From Ehretia macrophylla (lineage: Eukaryota; Streptophyta; Magnoliopsida; Boraginales; Ehretiaceae), in NCBI GenBank assembly GCA_037974665.1, contig CM075778.1, positions 13,195,001 through 13,259,000 on the forward strand: a stretch of 64,000 nt of DNA, given 5' to 3'. This document shows, piece by piece, positions 12,060 through 23,220 of the stretch (position 1 is its first letter; every line of letters starts with the position of its first letter). The notes beneath the pieces are model-generated. The model searched no databases and had not been told where the DNA came from. It saw only the letters and a program-made list of their open reading frames with translations. The translations under genes and the position numbers were made by a program.

Positions 12060-12768
12060 AACGGTTGAAGATATAAAGGAAAATTTCTCTTCCAATGGCC
12101 TTCACCCTTACAGTGGTAACATTATCCCTTAGGGATGACATCCTTCTTCTTCTTCCCAATACCTCCAGTGGGCCTAGGAGTATAGTATTTCTTCTTGTTG
12201 TTGTTCTTCCTCCTTCTTCTATTCCTGGGCTTTAACCCAAAATAAGAGGCAACAACTAAGACAGACTCCTTACCCTTTCCTTTGAACTGAGACTGCATAG
12301 TTGTCAACATGTTTGCCAACTCCGGAAGAGAGGCCTCGAGCTTGTTCATTTGAAAATTCACAATGAACTGATTGAATGAAGGTGAGAGGGACTGCAGAAT
12401 AAGATTTGTCTGTAACTTGTAGTCCATGATAAAGTCAAACGCCTCGAGTTAAGTAATCAAACTAATCATCTTGAGGGTATTCATGTCACCACCCTCATCC
12501 AATCTAGCCCTAAACAATTCCTTAGACAACTCGTATATGACAATATCACTTTGCTCACCATACAACAGTTGTAGGTTGAGAATCATGCTACTAGCATCAG
12601 ACATCTCTCATGCTGGTTTTGCAATTCATTTGACATCGAAGCTAGAATATAGGCTTTTGCATGCAAATCATGCTCAACCCATACTCGATGAGTTTATCTC
12701 TCATCCTCAGTAGCATTAGTAGGAAAGGGAGGTGGGGAACCTTCCAGAACATAATCGATTTTCTCCAT
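12060..12768 (-). pseudogene. copia A Gag and zinc knuckle, broken
   Basis: The Gag start is the ATG near 12768 (MEKIDYVLEGS), typical of copia Gag. The frame breaks near 12700 and resumes around 12600. The block at 12427-12122 (NLILQSLSPSFNQFIVNF) is the UBN2-type Gag core, followed by a Lys/Arg-rich stretch. A zinc knuckle at about 12118-12077 reads C-YH-C-KGEG-H-WKRN-F, with Phe where the fourth ligand Cys should be. Confidence 0.8.
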
Positions 12769-12786
12769 GCTTAAAACAATTTTAAG

Positions 12787-12800
12787 ATTACGATACCAAT
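12787..12800 (-). other. PBS-like site of copia A, degenerate
   Basis: The element strand reads ATTGGTATCGTAATC. TGGTATC matches the initiator tRNA-Met complement and the remainder has drifted. It lies 20-30 bases upstream of the Gag start, the usual place. The adjacent LTR terminus is not clean. Confidence 0.5.
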
Positions 12801-14448
12801 CGGAAAAATTGGGTCCGGTTAAACAATTCTTGTCAAGAATTCGGGAATATGGTTTGTAATTGAAGCCATTAATACAAACTACAGGAAAAAATATTGCAGA
12901 AAATAAGATTGCAAGTTGATGTAATTATACTAAACTATTTAAGTATGGACTTTTAAATAAATAGTTCCTCCCACTAATCTTATCGAATCTTATACTCCCT
13001 AAAAATGAGAAGTGTGAATCTATGAAGATTCCATAGTAGGTGACCAAATTCTCTTAATCACATATATCCCTCAACCTTTATAGTATTCTTGGAATATAGG
13101 TACTAAGAGTCAACAACTCTTTGTTGTCTTTTTCTCTAAAAAGGATATGGTCATATTTAGCCTTTAAATCACTTTGATCTCAGCTTTAGTGCATTCTTGA
13201 TTAAGTGATTTAGTTAGATTAAGCCCGCCATCAACTTGTTATTCGACAATTTGAATCTTATGACTTTAACTTTGGTCTCAGCCATATGATACTGGAAAAC
13301 AACAATATCTCTATGTTTTACTAGCGACTCAATAAACTTATTATGATCTATATCCCTCTACCTTTGGGTTAGACTGGATGTAATTCACTTTAAGTTCCTT
13401 TAAGTCATAGGATGGCGGAGGGCTACGATAAAACTCTTTTTACCGTTTTTAGACAATCTAATATTAGTTTGCACATAGGGAGGTTTGGATTTGTTTGAGA
13501 TCTCATCATGCATACATAACCAATTATAAGCTACTAATCACATAGAACAAATAACATAGCATGCATGCAACACATAGGAATGGTGGATCATGGACTTGGA
13601 CCTAGAACACAATCAAGGATAAACTAGACTATCCTAAAGCACATCAAATGCCTTCAAGATCTTCAACTTCCTTGTGTTCTCCAAAGCACCTCCAACTCCT
13701 TGGATGCCTCCATTGGTTTTTCTTGCAAATATTGTTAAAATATTACACATAATCCTCACTACAAGGTTTTTTACAATTGCAAGAAAGTAAAGTGAGACTT
13801 ATGTCTCAATTACAAACCATAGGAATAGATCTATTAATTACAAAACCCTTTTTGAAATTACAACCATTCAACCCCCAAGTCCATGATCAAATTCACCATT
13901 GAAACTCATATAGATAAGATTAAGCATATCCAATATACAATCTAGGCTAAACAAGTAAGCTAGCACATATCTCATGCATCATATACAAAAGACAACACAA
14001 CCATCTAATCTTTAACTCATATTAACAACACTTTGTCAACATGCATGTAAAACCAATTAATTCCATGATCATAACACCTTATATCACACATGCAACACAA
14101 GATTAACCAACACAAGCAAGCTCAAGCAACATAGCAACAATTTTCGGCCATCACAAGCTCAAGACACCTCTCGGCGATGGAATGAAAAATATGCTACATT
14201 TACTCATTTATGTATCATCATGTTCAACATATAATACTCATAAAATGGCATACTTTTTCAATCAACCCAAGCCAAGTACCTCTCGACCAAGGCTAAGAAA
14301 ACAAGCTATACTTGCAATTTTTCATACTATTTTATCTCACCATATAAAACTCATAAAGTTAAAAACATCTAAAACAACTTTTAGGCATTTTTCAACTTTA
14401 TAGTATGATCTCTCATATTTAAGCACATTTCAACATGGATAGTTTAAA
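12801..14448. repeat. Noncoding LTR/leader-like sequence, unassigned
   Basis: About 1.6 kb without credible frames. The first ~700 bases should be the 5' LTR of copia A from their place beside the PBS-like site, but no second copy is present to prove it. From about 13490 the sequence (many ACACA and CATGCATGCAACACA words) looks like retroelement leader. I see no host gene. Confidence 0.4.
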
Positions 14449-15482
14449 GGGTTAAATCCAGATAATACTCTTATCCTTTAGGTTTACTGACACTTATTAA
14501 CCCTCTCTTTTAAAAATACTCACTTATTTACCCTTGACCTAACTAATTCCTAACAAAGTTAATTTTAATAATATGAACTTCATAAATTACCCCCTCATAA
14601 TTATTATAAAGACCCATTTACTATTAAACAAAAAAAAATATATACATAATCAGATCAAAAACACACTCATACACACATTCTCATACACACAAACTCAATC
14701 TCATAGACACTCAAATGTACAAAAACATAAAACCAAAAACACACACCACCATCGTCTTTGCTGCCCATCACGGTGGCCACCACTACTAACACCAATAATA
14801 ACATAGGATTATTCATCTTCTGAATGATTGATTAGTGGGTTGGGCATCTTTGTGAAGATCTGAATTTTAATTTCATAGTTTGATGAAGGTCAATGACCCT
14901 TTCTTTATTTAGATTAAAATATATACTTTTGGATCAAATCATGGTAAGGTAAAGGTTGAGAAAATTAATGAAATTGTGATTTTTCTAGTGCTGATCTGAG
15001 AGATTATACACCACTACCGTGTTTTCTGGGTGGATCCTCGGTTTTGCCTTCTGGGCCTCATGTTTTTTGGCTTACATGCCACCACCGCATCCCTTTATGT
15101 TTTAGATTCATTTGCAGGTAAATATGGAGGCCTTAGTAGTTTTGCAACATATGTAAATACTTCTCTTTGTGTGTTTTTGATTGATTATGTATGTGTTTGA
15201 TTTTTTTGTTTGTATGTGTTTTTGATTTTGTGTTTGTGTACGTTGGAGTGTTTATGTGTGTGAGAGTGTATTTTATTTGTGTGTGAATTTTTTTTGTTTA
15301 AGGGTAAAAAGGTCTTTATAATAATTATGGGGGTAATTTTTGAAGTTCGTATTATTTTTGACATAAAGTTAACTTTGTTAGGGATTAATTGGGTCAAGGG
15401 TTAATAAGTGGATATTTTTTAAAAAAAAGGTTAATAAGTGTCAGTTGACCTAAATGATAGGGGTAGTATCTGGATTTAACCC
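14449..15482. mobile_element. Mutator-type foldback MITE with ~190-bp inverted ends
   Basis: The left end GGGTTAAATCCAGATAATAC and the right end (reverse complement GGGTTAAATCCAGATACTAC) are matching inverted repeats that continue for about 190 bases. The flanks are TAGTTTAAA (14440-14448) and TAATTTAAA (15483-15491), a 9-bp duplication with one mismatch. GGG...CCC ends, long inverted repeats and a 9-bp duplication fit Mutator-like elements. Inside, the left arm is CACACA-rich and the right arm GTGTGT-rich, so folding extends beyond the terminal repeats. No transposase is present. Confidence 0.8.
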
Positions 15483-15491
15483 TAATTTAAA

Positions 15492-15719
15492 TCCAACATC
15501 TAAATTCACTTGCAAATATGCTACATATATGAAAATCAAGTAATCCCAACATGCATACAAGAATCAACATGTGTTTCTCATAGATCTACACATGTATGTA
15601 AGAATCAACACTAGATCTACATATGCATGTATGTATAATCTAGAAATAATACCATTTTACAAACTTTAAAGAATAGATCTACGACTAAATCATGTGATTT
15701 CATGGACTTTACAAGCATG
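15492..15719. other. Short noncoding leader-like stretch
   Basis: AT-rich, with repeated AGATCTACA(C/T)ATG words near 15580-15690. It lies directly before a minus-strand PBS and probably belongs to the leader of that element. No frame of note. Confidence 0.4.
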
Positions 15720-15731
15720 GCTCTAATACCA
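15720..15731 (-). other. PBS (tRNA-iMet type) of a minus-strand copia
   Basis: The element strand reads TGGTATTAGAGC, one C-to-T change from the canonical TGGTATCAGAGC. An LTR terminus TGAAGAGG begins two bases beyond at 15734. Confidence 0.7.
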
Positions 15732-15733
15732 CT

Positions 15734-17755
15734 TGAAGAGGACCGTTCAAGATAAGTGTGAATCACAACGTTTATGCACTAAGTGAAGCAACGAATTTCA
15801 AAAATTTTCTTAGGAACATAACCTTTGTATTCACATATTACCATAGTAAAGTCCATGAAACCAACATGATAAACAATATATATCAAATATATATAAACTA
15901 CAAAAGTATAGCAATAGCTATACCTCTTGTAGATAGCCGAATGAATGGTGGAAACAAAATGGACGTGGACGAGCTCCTTCACATGTGCAAAAGCTCTAGA
16001 TTGAGACACACGAGCATCCAAAGGTTATTTCCACAAAATAAGTTAAAGTGCTAGGTACCTATATGTGGATATGAGCTTGTACTAACTTAAAAACCCAAAA
16101 GAAAAACTCCAAGAGCTTTTTCTTTTCTTGGCCAAGAGTTAGAGAGAATAGAGAGAGAGAAAAATTTCATCTTGCTCTTTTGGTGTGTTAGTCGTGTATG
16201 GTGTTAAGGAGAGAAAAGATCATATCTCTTCATTATCTTGCAAGATCATACATATCTACTTTAGATAGTGCTTTGGACAAGTGGCATAATTGAGTTCTTC
16301 AAATGAGTGCCATTTGTACTGCATACAAGATAATCTTATCTATTTAGATTTAATCTTTGACAAGTGGCATATTTGTTCTTTCCAAAACAATGCCACTTGG
16401 CATTCATTCAAGACTAAGACATCTACTTTAGATATTGTCTTGACAAGTGGCATCATTGTACTTTCCAATACAATGTCATTTGGCATTCATGCAAGATTAT
16501 CATCTAATTAATTTTAATCCCCATTAGAATAATTATTTATGGAAACACCCCTTTCCATATTTATACTTTGACCCCAACACTTTCCAAAATTATACTTTTC
16601 GCCCTCTTAACTATTAACGTCCAAAATAACGTTAACTCTTTAACGTCTCTCTCTAAATTAATACCAAGCTCATTAAATGCCTTATTCACGATGCTCTTTG
16701 TATGTGTGACTTTCTAAATTTATAACCATATAGTGATGAGGGACCATTAAATATTTTTAATCTATTCCGAGAATGTTTACGTCATTCTCCGGAATACCCT
16801 CATGTTCAAGAGTGACGCCTACCAACATGCGTATCATGACAGTTTATACAGTAATGAAGTCCAACTTTTATGAATCTATTTATAATCGCGAATTAGCATG
16901 CAGTCCGATCCTTCCATTAAATATGTCCCGATCGAATGAGGACCATAAAACGATTAAGTCCACTAACTCGTTTCTATGCATAGATCTAATCGGTGGAATA
17001 ATAGATGACACCTATGGAAAAATCCATTTCCATCATTCATACATACCTCGGCCGAGGATTTCCTTATTCAACAACCAAAATAAGATCGTATAGGACATCG
17101 CCTCACATCGGAGGTTAATATATCATATCTTGACAATTACCTAGTGGTCTCTATATCACAAGACTAAAATGCGAGAAGTCGCTACTCACCTTGAAGAAGG
17201 CACATTTTGTCCAAACGCTAGATATAGCCTCTAATATATCCGGTAGCCGTAATTTCTCAAGTCAAATGATTAATTTGCACAATTCGGAACAAATAATAAA
17301 CTATTAATCCAAAGTCATGTAGTTTATTATTCTGGTCACATTTAATTATCCGTTTCACTAACGATCACTCATATGTAAGTTAATCGCATCCCTATGTTGT
17401 TATAGCACGAGGCTCACCACCCTTTATCATTAACATCCCTATGTTAATCAAAGGTAACTACATATGATAACTCGTACTTGATTATTCTAGTCCCGGTCAA
17501 ATAATTTGAGGGCTATGAATCAATTTGAATGTTTATCATATCGAAGAAACATGTCAATATATTAAACACTTTTAGAATATATTTCTTCTCCGAAAAACAT
17601 TAAGGACACATTCATATACTAGGAATGACGGAGAATATGAATGTCAACAAAGATGCCATTTAAACGCAATTTACATCATAATGTCCTATATAGGTCATCT
17701 AACTATATAACTTTACGGTATATCACTAACATTATGTATATTTTCCAAATCTACA
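15734..17755 (-). repeat. copia LTR copy m1, probable 5' LTR
   Basis: It lies directly beyond the PBS and runs from TG at 15734 to a probable CA at 17755, about 2.0 kb. Its right half (16680-17300) is repeated at 17940-18480 and, in reverse complement, in the 3' LTR of copia B (21590-21880: the 'locus' words around ACCATGGTTC, GAATTGCACGGTAATCG). The right boundary is inferred from the start of the second copy. Open frames at 15758-16054 and 16773-17093 lie inside it and are not genes. Confidence 0.6.
16255..16505 (-). repeat. Three ~84-bp tandem units inside LTR m1
   Basis: Units start at about 16255, 16339 and 16422. Each has TCTA(C/T)TTTAGAT, then GACAAGTGGCAT, then a TGCCA(T/C)TTG word and GCAT(T/A)CA. 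They are diverged from one another. Such subrepeats are common in long LTRs. Confidence 0.7.
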
Positions 17756-18500
17756 ATTCATTAATTAAGTTAATTCTTATTAGTTTAATTAATTAAGGAA
17801 ATAACCTTTTCATATTTATACATTGGCCCCAACATTAAATGATAATTATACATTGGCCCCATTAACTTTTAATGGCTAACTACATTATTGTTAACACCTT
17901 AACAATTCAAAACAAAACGTAAGCTCATTGAAAACCCAATCATAATGCTCTATTATGTGTGACTTTCTAGATTCACCGTCATATAACAATGAGGACCATT
18001 AAACACTTTAAATCTATTTTGAAAATATCTCCGTCATTCTCGAAAGACCCTCAAGGTCTAGAGTGATGTCTAACAATATATCAAGACAATTTATAAGGTA
18101 ATGAAGTCCAATTCATGTGAACCTATTTATAGTCGTGAATTACCATGCAATTCAATCTTTCTATTAATTCGCCCCGACCGAGTAAGAACCATGAAATGAT
18201 TAAATTCATAAACTCGATAACAATACATAGATCTAAATGGTAGAATGAGATATGACACATGGAAAAACACATTTCCATTATTCACGCCTTGGCAAAGGAC
18301 TTCCTCATTCAACTACCAAAGTTAGATTGCATAGGACATCATCTTTCACCGTAGGTTAACGGATTCTATCTTGACAACTACTTGTCACTCACTATACTGG
18401 ATGAATGAAACTACAAGAGGTCGTAACTCATCTCGATTAACGAATACAAGCATTGTCCAAATGCAAACATTAAACCCTAATACATATGACAGCTATAATA
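17756..18500 (-). repeat. Second, partial LTR copy m2 in tandem with m1
   Basis: It matches m1 from about 16500 to 17225 in direct orientation (CATATTTATAC then GGCCCCAAC; GTGTGACTTTCTA; ATTAAGTCC/ATTAAATTC). It joins copia B integrase sequence, which is on the other strand, at about 18500. Both ends are therefore rearrangement junctions rather than normal LTR ends. Confidence 0.55.
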
Positions 18501-18504
18501 TCTT

Positions 18505-19030
18505 ATACATACTAATGTATGCGAGCCCTTCAAGAAAACGGCTCGAGATGGTTACAACTACTTCATAAACTTTATTGATGATTAGTCATGATATGGTTAT
18601 ATGTACTTGGTGAAGTATAAGTTTGAAGCCTTTGAAAAGTTCAAAGAGTTTAAGGCTAAAGTTGAAAATCAAATTGGGAAAAATATAAAAATCATACGAT
18701 CAGATCGTGGTGATGAATACTTGAGTACCGAGTTTGAAGAGTATCTCAAATCTTTTGGAATAATATCACAGTTAATGATACCCGATACACCACAACTAAA
18801 TGGGGTTTCTGAGCGTAAAAATCGTACCTTGTTGGACATAGTGCATTCGATGATTAGTTATACTGATATTCCCATTTCTTTATGGGGATATGCACTCCTT
18901 ATAGCTATCTATTTGTTGAATAGATTTTCGAATAAAGTAGTTTCTACAATGCCATATAATATGCGGATTGGTAGAAAGCCAAGTCTTAAGCATGTTAAGA
19001 TTTAGGGATGTCTAGCTTTTGTTAAAAAGT
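18505..19030 (+). pseudogene. copia B integrase, 5' truncated
   Basis: Integrase sequence starts in mid-domain (LIHTNVCEPFKKTARDGYNY in the frame beginning near 18510), continues across stops near 18575 into KYKFEAFEKFKEFKAKVENQ, SDRGDEYLSTEFEEYL and NGVSERKNRTLLDIVHSM, and ends near 19005 with SLKHVKI-stop. Gag, protease and the zinc-binding part are missing. Closely related to copia A integrase. Confidence 0.8.
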
Positions 19031-20400
19031 TAAAATGGACAAGTTAGAAACAAGGTCTGACAATGGTAGATTTGTGAGATATTCTAAGGAAAATAAAGGG
19101 TATTACTTTTACTTTCTAGTAATCAAAGAGTTTTGATTAGTAGAGATGCAGTCTTTCTCGAAGAATAGTTTATTCAAGAAAAAGATGCAGGTAGAAAAGT
19201 AGTCTTTTGAGGAAGAATCCTCTCAACCTACAAACCAACCTTGATCATGACCTTAAACTGATTCAACAAGACCTGGAACCTGTCATGACACAAGTTCCTT
19301 ATAAAAGATAGCAGAATATCTCATCCTCTAGAAAGATATGGATATCTTCTTAAGGATGCACAAAAGTTGTTTGTACTGGGAGATGATGATCAAATTGATG
19401 ATCCTACGACTTATGAGGAAGCGATATGTAATATTGACTCTGAGAAGTGGCAAGAAACAATGCTAGAAGAAATAGACTCTATGTATTCTAACCAAGTCTG
19501 GACCTTGGTAGACCCAACTGAAGGTATTGTACCTATAGGGTGTAAATGGGTCTTCAAGAGAAAGTTCAGAGCAAATGGAAAGGTGGGGACCTTTAAATCT
19601 AGACTAGTGGCCAAAGGATATCATCAAAGACAAGGCATCAACTATGATGAGACATTCTCACCAGTTGCTATGCTTAAGTATATTCGTATCATGCTTGTTA
19701 TTGCTGCATACTATGATTATGATATCTGACAAATGGATGTCAAAACTGTGTTCTTGAATGGATATCTTGAGGAAGATATCTATATGGGACAACGTCATGG
19801 TTTTAAAACCACAAATAACAAAGTACGTAAGCTTAAAAGATCTATCTATGGTCTTACGTAAGTTTCTAGGAGTTGGAACATCCGATTTAATAATGAGGTC
19901 AAAGAGTTCGGTTTCATTATAAATGAAAATGAACCTTGTGTTTACAAGAAGGTTAATAAGAGCACAACCACTTTCTTGATCTTGTATATTGATGACATCC
20001 TTATCATGGGTAATGATACAGGAATGATGATGTCGAGTAAAATCTAGTTGAGTAAAACATTATCCATGAAAGAATTGGGATATTCCACTTATATCTTGGG
20101 ATTTTGTATCTATAGAGATAGAACGAAAAGATTAATTGGGCTATCTCAAAGTATGTATATAGAGAAGATCTTCAAGAAATTCAAGATGAATAATTCTAAG
20201 AAGGGATTCTTGCCTATGAGAAATGGAATCTATCTCTCTAAAAGGATGTCTTTGAAGACCTTTGAGGAAAGGCAACGCATGGACAAAGTACCTTGTGCCT
20301 CAGTAATAGGTAGTCTCATGTATGTCATGCTATGTACTAGGCCTTATATTGTGCATGTTGTAAGTGTTACGAGCATATATTAGTCTGATCCAGGTGAGAA
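19031..20400 (+). pseudogene. copia B reverse transcriptase, broken
   Basis: After a noncoding-looking linker (19031-19366) with degraded integrase C-terminal sequence, RT begins at 19367 (DDPTTYEEAICNIDSEKWQE, PIGCKWVFKRKF, FSPVAMLKYIRIML). A stop near 19727 precedes VKTVFLNGYLEEDIY; the active site LYIDDILIMGND lies near 19985. The last part (20048-20383) has KMNNSKKGFLPMRNGI and SLMYVMLCTRPYIV. Confidence 0.85.
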
Positions 20401-20599
20401 ACACTAGACTATAGTAAAACTTATCCTAAAGTACTTGAGAAAGACTAAAGATTTGGTTTTAATTTATGGAGGCAGTGAATTCCATATTAATGGATACAAT
20501 GATTCAAATTTTCAATCTGATGTTGATGATAAAAAGTCTATATTTGGGTTCATATATTTATTTGTAATGGAGGTGCAGTAAGTTGGAAGAGTTTCAAAC

Positions 20600-20970
20600 A
20601 ACCAGTAACTGCAGATTTCACTACAAAAACTGAGTACATTGTTGCATGTGATACTGCAAAGGATGTTTGGGTCAAGAAGTTCATGAGAGAGATTGGAGTA
20701 GTTCCTTCTGGTGAGTTACCGATACCTTTGTATTGTTACAATAATAGAGCTATTGCACAAGTTAAGGAACCCAGGTCTCACCAAAGATCCAAACACATTG
20801 AGAGACATTTTCATAATATTCGAGAATTCATAGCTCGAAAAGATATAGTTCTACATAAAGTAGCTTCACTTGATAATGTAGCTGACCCACCTACGGAAGC
20901 TATGAGTCAGTCACAGCTGGATCATTATGTTGAGAAGATGGGTATAAGATATCAGTGTATGATGCGTTAA
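20600..20970 (+). pseudogene. copia B RNase H, C-terminal part
   Basis: The frame from 20683 reads PLYCYNNRAIAQVKEPRSHQ, HIERHFHNIREF and VADPPTEAMSQSQLDHYVE, the conserved end of copia RNase H, and stops at 20970. Upstream, KTEYIVACDTAKDVWV-like sequence near 20625 carries the domain start. The end of the coding region is 17 bases before the polypurine tract, as expected. Confidence 0.85.
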
Positions 20971-20987
20971 TGGTATAACATTAGCGC

Positions 20988-20998
20988 AAGTGGGAGAT
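20988..20998 (+). other. Polypurine tract of copia B
   Basis: AAGTGGGAGAT directly precedes the LTR start TGTTAGAGC at 20999. AGTGGGAGATTGTTAG is a familiar copia junction in plants. Confidence 0.85.
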
Positions 20999-22855
20999 TG
21001 TTAGAGCTATGCCCAAATGCTAGAAATAGATAATTTATATTTGGGCGTTTTGACATTTACTTGTTTTATATATATAAATGACATGTTTAATGATTCATAT
21101 TCTTCTTCTTTCTTGTATGAATGAGTCCCTAGTATTTTTGTTAAAGAAACATATTCTCAAGAGTTGAAAATATGTGAACATGTTTCTTTAGCACGAGAAA
21201 TGCTTAAAATATTCATAGCTCTTAGATTATTTGAAAGGGATTTCAACTAATCAAGTACGGGCTATCATATTGCTTTGTTACCTTTGATTAATATGAAATG
21301 TTAATGATAAAGGATGGTAAGTCATATACCATACAAGCATGAGATGCTAATAACAAACATGTGGGTGAGTATTAGTGGAATAATCACTGAACATGACATG
21401 ACTAACAAATCACATGGCACGGATTAATGATTTGATAGTCGTTGCGATAGTGCAAGTGATCCTTAGACATGAGGAAACACGGTTGTCACATATTTTGAGG
21501 TTTGATGCTTACTTTTGGATAATGTTTATCTCGGCCATGGGAAAGATACGTTTACTCGTAGTAGCATTCTGTTAATATAGGGAATGACATGTGCTTGTCA
21601 AGAAAGGATCCATTACCTCAAAATGTGAAGCTATGTCTTATAAGATTCAATTATGTTTGGTAAATGAAGAAATCCTTGGCCAAGGTATAACTGATGGAAA
21701 AGTGTTTTTCCATGGTTGTCATCTCTTATTTAACCACATTGAATCCATGCATAGAATTGAGTCTATTAACTTAATCGGACCATGGTTCTTTCTCAATCAG
21801 TACATACTAATGGTAGGATTGAATTGCACGGTAATCGGCAACTAAATAGGGTCATTATATGATAACTTCATTGCCTTATAAATTTTCTTAATATGTTGCT
21901 AGACGTCACTCAAGACCTTTATGGTGTTTCAAGAATCGAGGAGAAATTCTTGAAACAAATCAAGATTTTGATTAGCACTAAAGGTGTTTAATATTTTCTT
22001 AATGCTATTTGGCTATGAACCTAGAAAGTTACACTATATTAGCAAAGAGATTAAGTCTTAGTTGAACTTAAACTATCTTCTCTTATAAATTATTAAGAGT
22101 TAATAATTGTATTCTCTACCATTAAGAGTTGATGGGACAAATTCGGAAGATTGGGGAATGTTTGAGGTGCTTGATGCAAATAGATGAAATGTCACTTTAT
22201 GTTTATTGGCTAGCAACATGGAGATGTGGCAAGTTATAAGCCAATACAACAAAGCTACCTACCAACCAATCCTAGCCATCCAAAAGTTAATCCAATAGTT
22301 GAAAAGTCAAATATAGCAAGTATACTTCATGGCTAAGTTTTGTCCACATCATGCAAGAGATATTTTTGTGTGTGTCTATGTGATATACATAGCCAACACA
22401 AGGAGCAAAATAAATACAAGTGAAGTCTAGTTAGCTTAGAATACACATAGAGATGTATCACTTTGAGTAATCTTTCACCTTTGGCTTTGCTTAAGAATAC
22501 TTCAACGCTAGGTAGTTTTAGTGTTCTACTATAAGAGAATAATAGATTAAGATCTACTTTCCTCCAAGGAGTTTTGCTAGCACTACAAGCTCAAGGAGGA
22601 GAAAGAGACTTCATTAATCTTTCTAGTTGGACAATCTATGACTTCTACATTTGTGGAAGGATCAAGGTCTTCTCAAAGCTTCACCAAGTAATCTTTACCT
22701 TAGATCTTGAAGAGGTATCCTTCTCATCTTGTTATATCTTTGGTTTATTATGTATATTGCATATTTATCAAGTATTGGGATTGATCTACACATATGAATG
22801 CTTTGACCAATTTTATTTCATAGTTTGTTCCACTACGTATCTTTGATTCATTATG
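20999..22855 (+). repeat. 3' LTR of copia B
   Basis: It starts with TG after the polypurine tract. Its 21590-21900 section is the reverse complement of 17955-18200 (LTR m2) and 16750-16960 (m1), which ties copia A, copia B and the LTR pair to one family. The right end is not clean; by about 22860 the sequence reads as copia Gag of another element, so the boundary is approximate. The frames at 21591 and 22574 are LTR sequence. Confidence 0.65.
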
Positions 22856-22859
22856 TGCA

Positions 22860-23220
22860 ATCCCGGATATCGATCCTTTAGATGGAACTATTGCAGTCAA
22901 GCTTCAAACTCTTTGGAGGAATTTTGACACTCTAGAAATGAAGGAAGCTGAAAAGGTGCACGATTTTTTCTCACAAACCACTGAGATTATAAATCAAATA
23001 AGAAGTTATGGAGACACAATCAAAGAAAAAAGAATTGTTCAAAAAATTCTCAAAAGCTTACCATAGAGATACGATCATATAGTAACTGTCATTGAGGAGT
23101 CGAAGGATTGGACTAAGCTTTCAATATATAAGTTGATTGGAGCACTTGAAGCTCATGAGCAAAGAATTGTCAAGTCTGAAAAATAGCCTTTAGATCAAGC
23201 ATTTCAGTCCAAAATTAATG
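22860..23220 (+). pseudogene. copia D Gag, first part, split by a solo LTR
   Basis: In the frame through about 22885 the translation shows LQTLWRNFDTLEMKEAEKV, DFFSQTTEIINQIRSYGDT and RIVQKILKSLP followed by a stop, then YDHIVTVIEES, the typical UBN2-type Gag of copia elements. The N-terminus is missing. The sequence stops at the solo LTR (23221) and resumes at 25859. Confidence 0.75.

Noticed and set aside
15720..15731. tRNA-like matches at the PBS sites (also 6567 and 35742)
   Set aside because: They match only the 3' end complement of tRNA-Met, as primer-binding sites do; no cloverleaf or box A/B is present.
16773..17093. A 106-codon frame on the plus strand
   Set aside because: It is antisense LTR sequence; the paired LTR copy at 18010 onward does not keep the frame.
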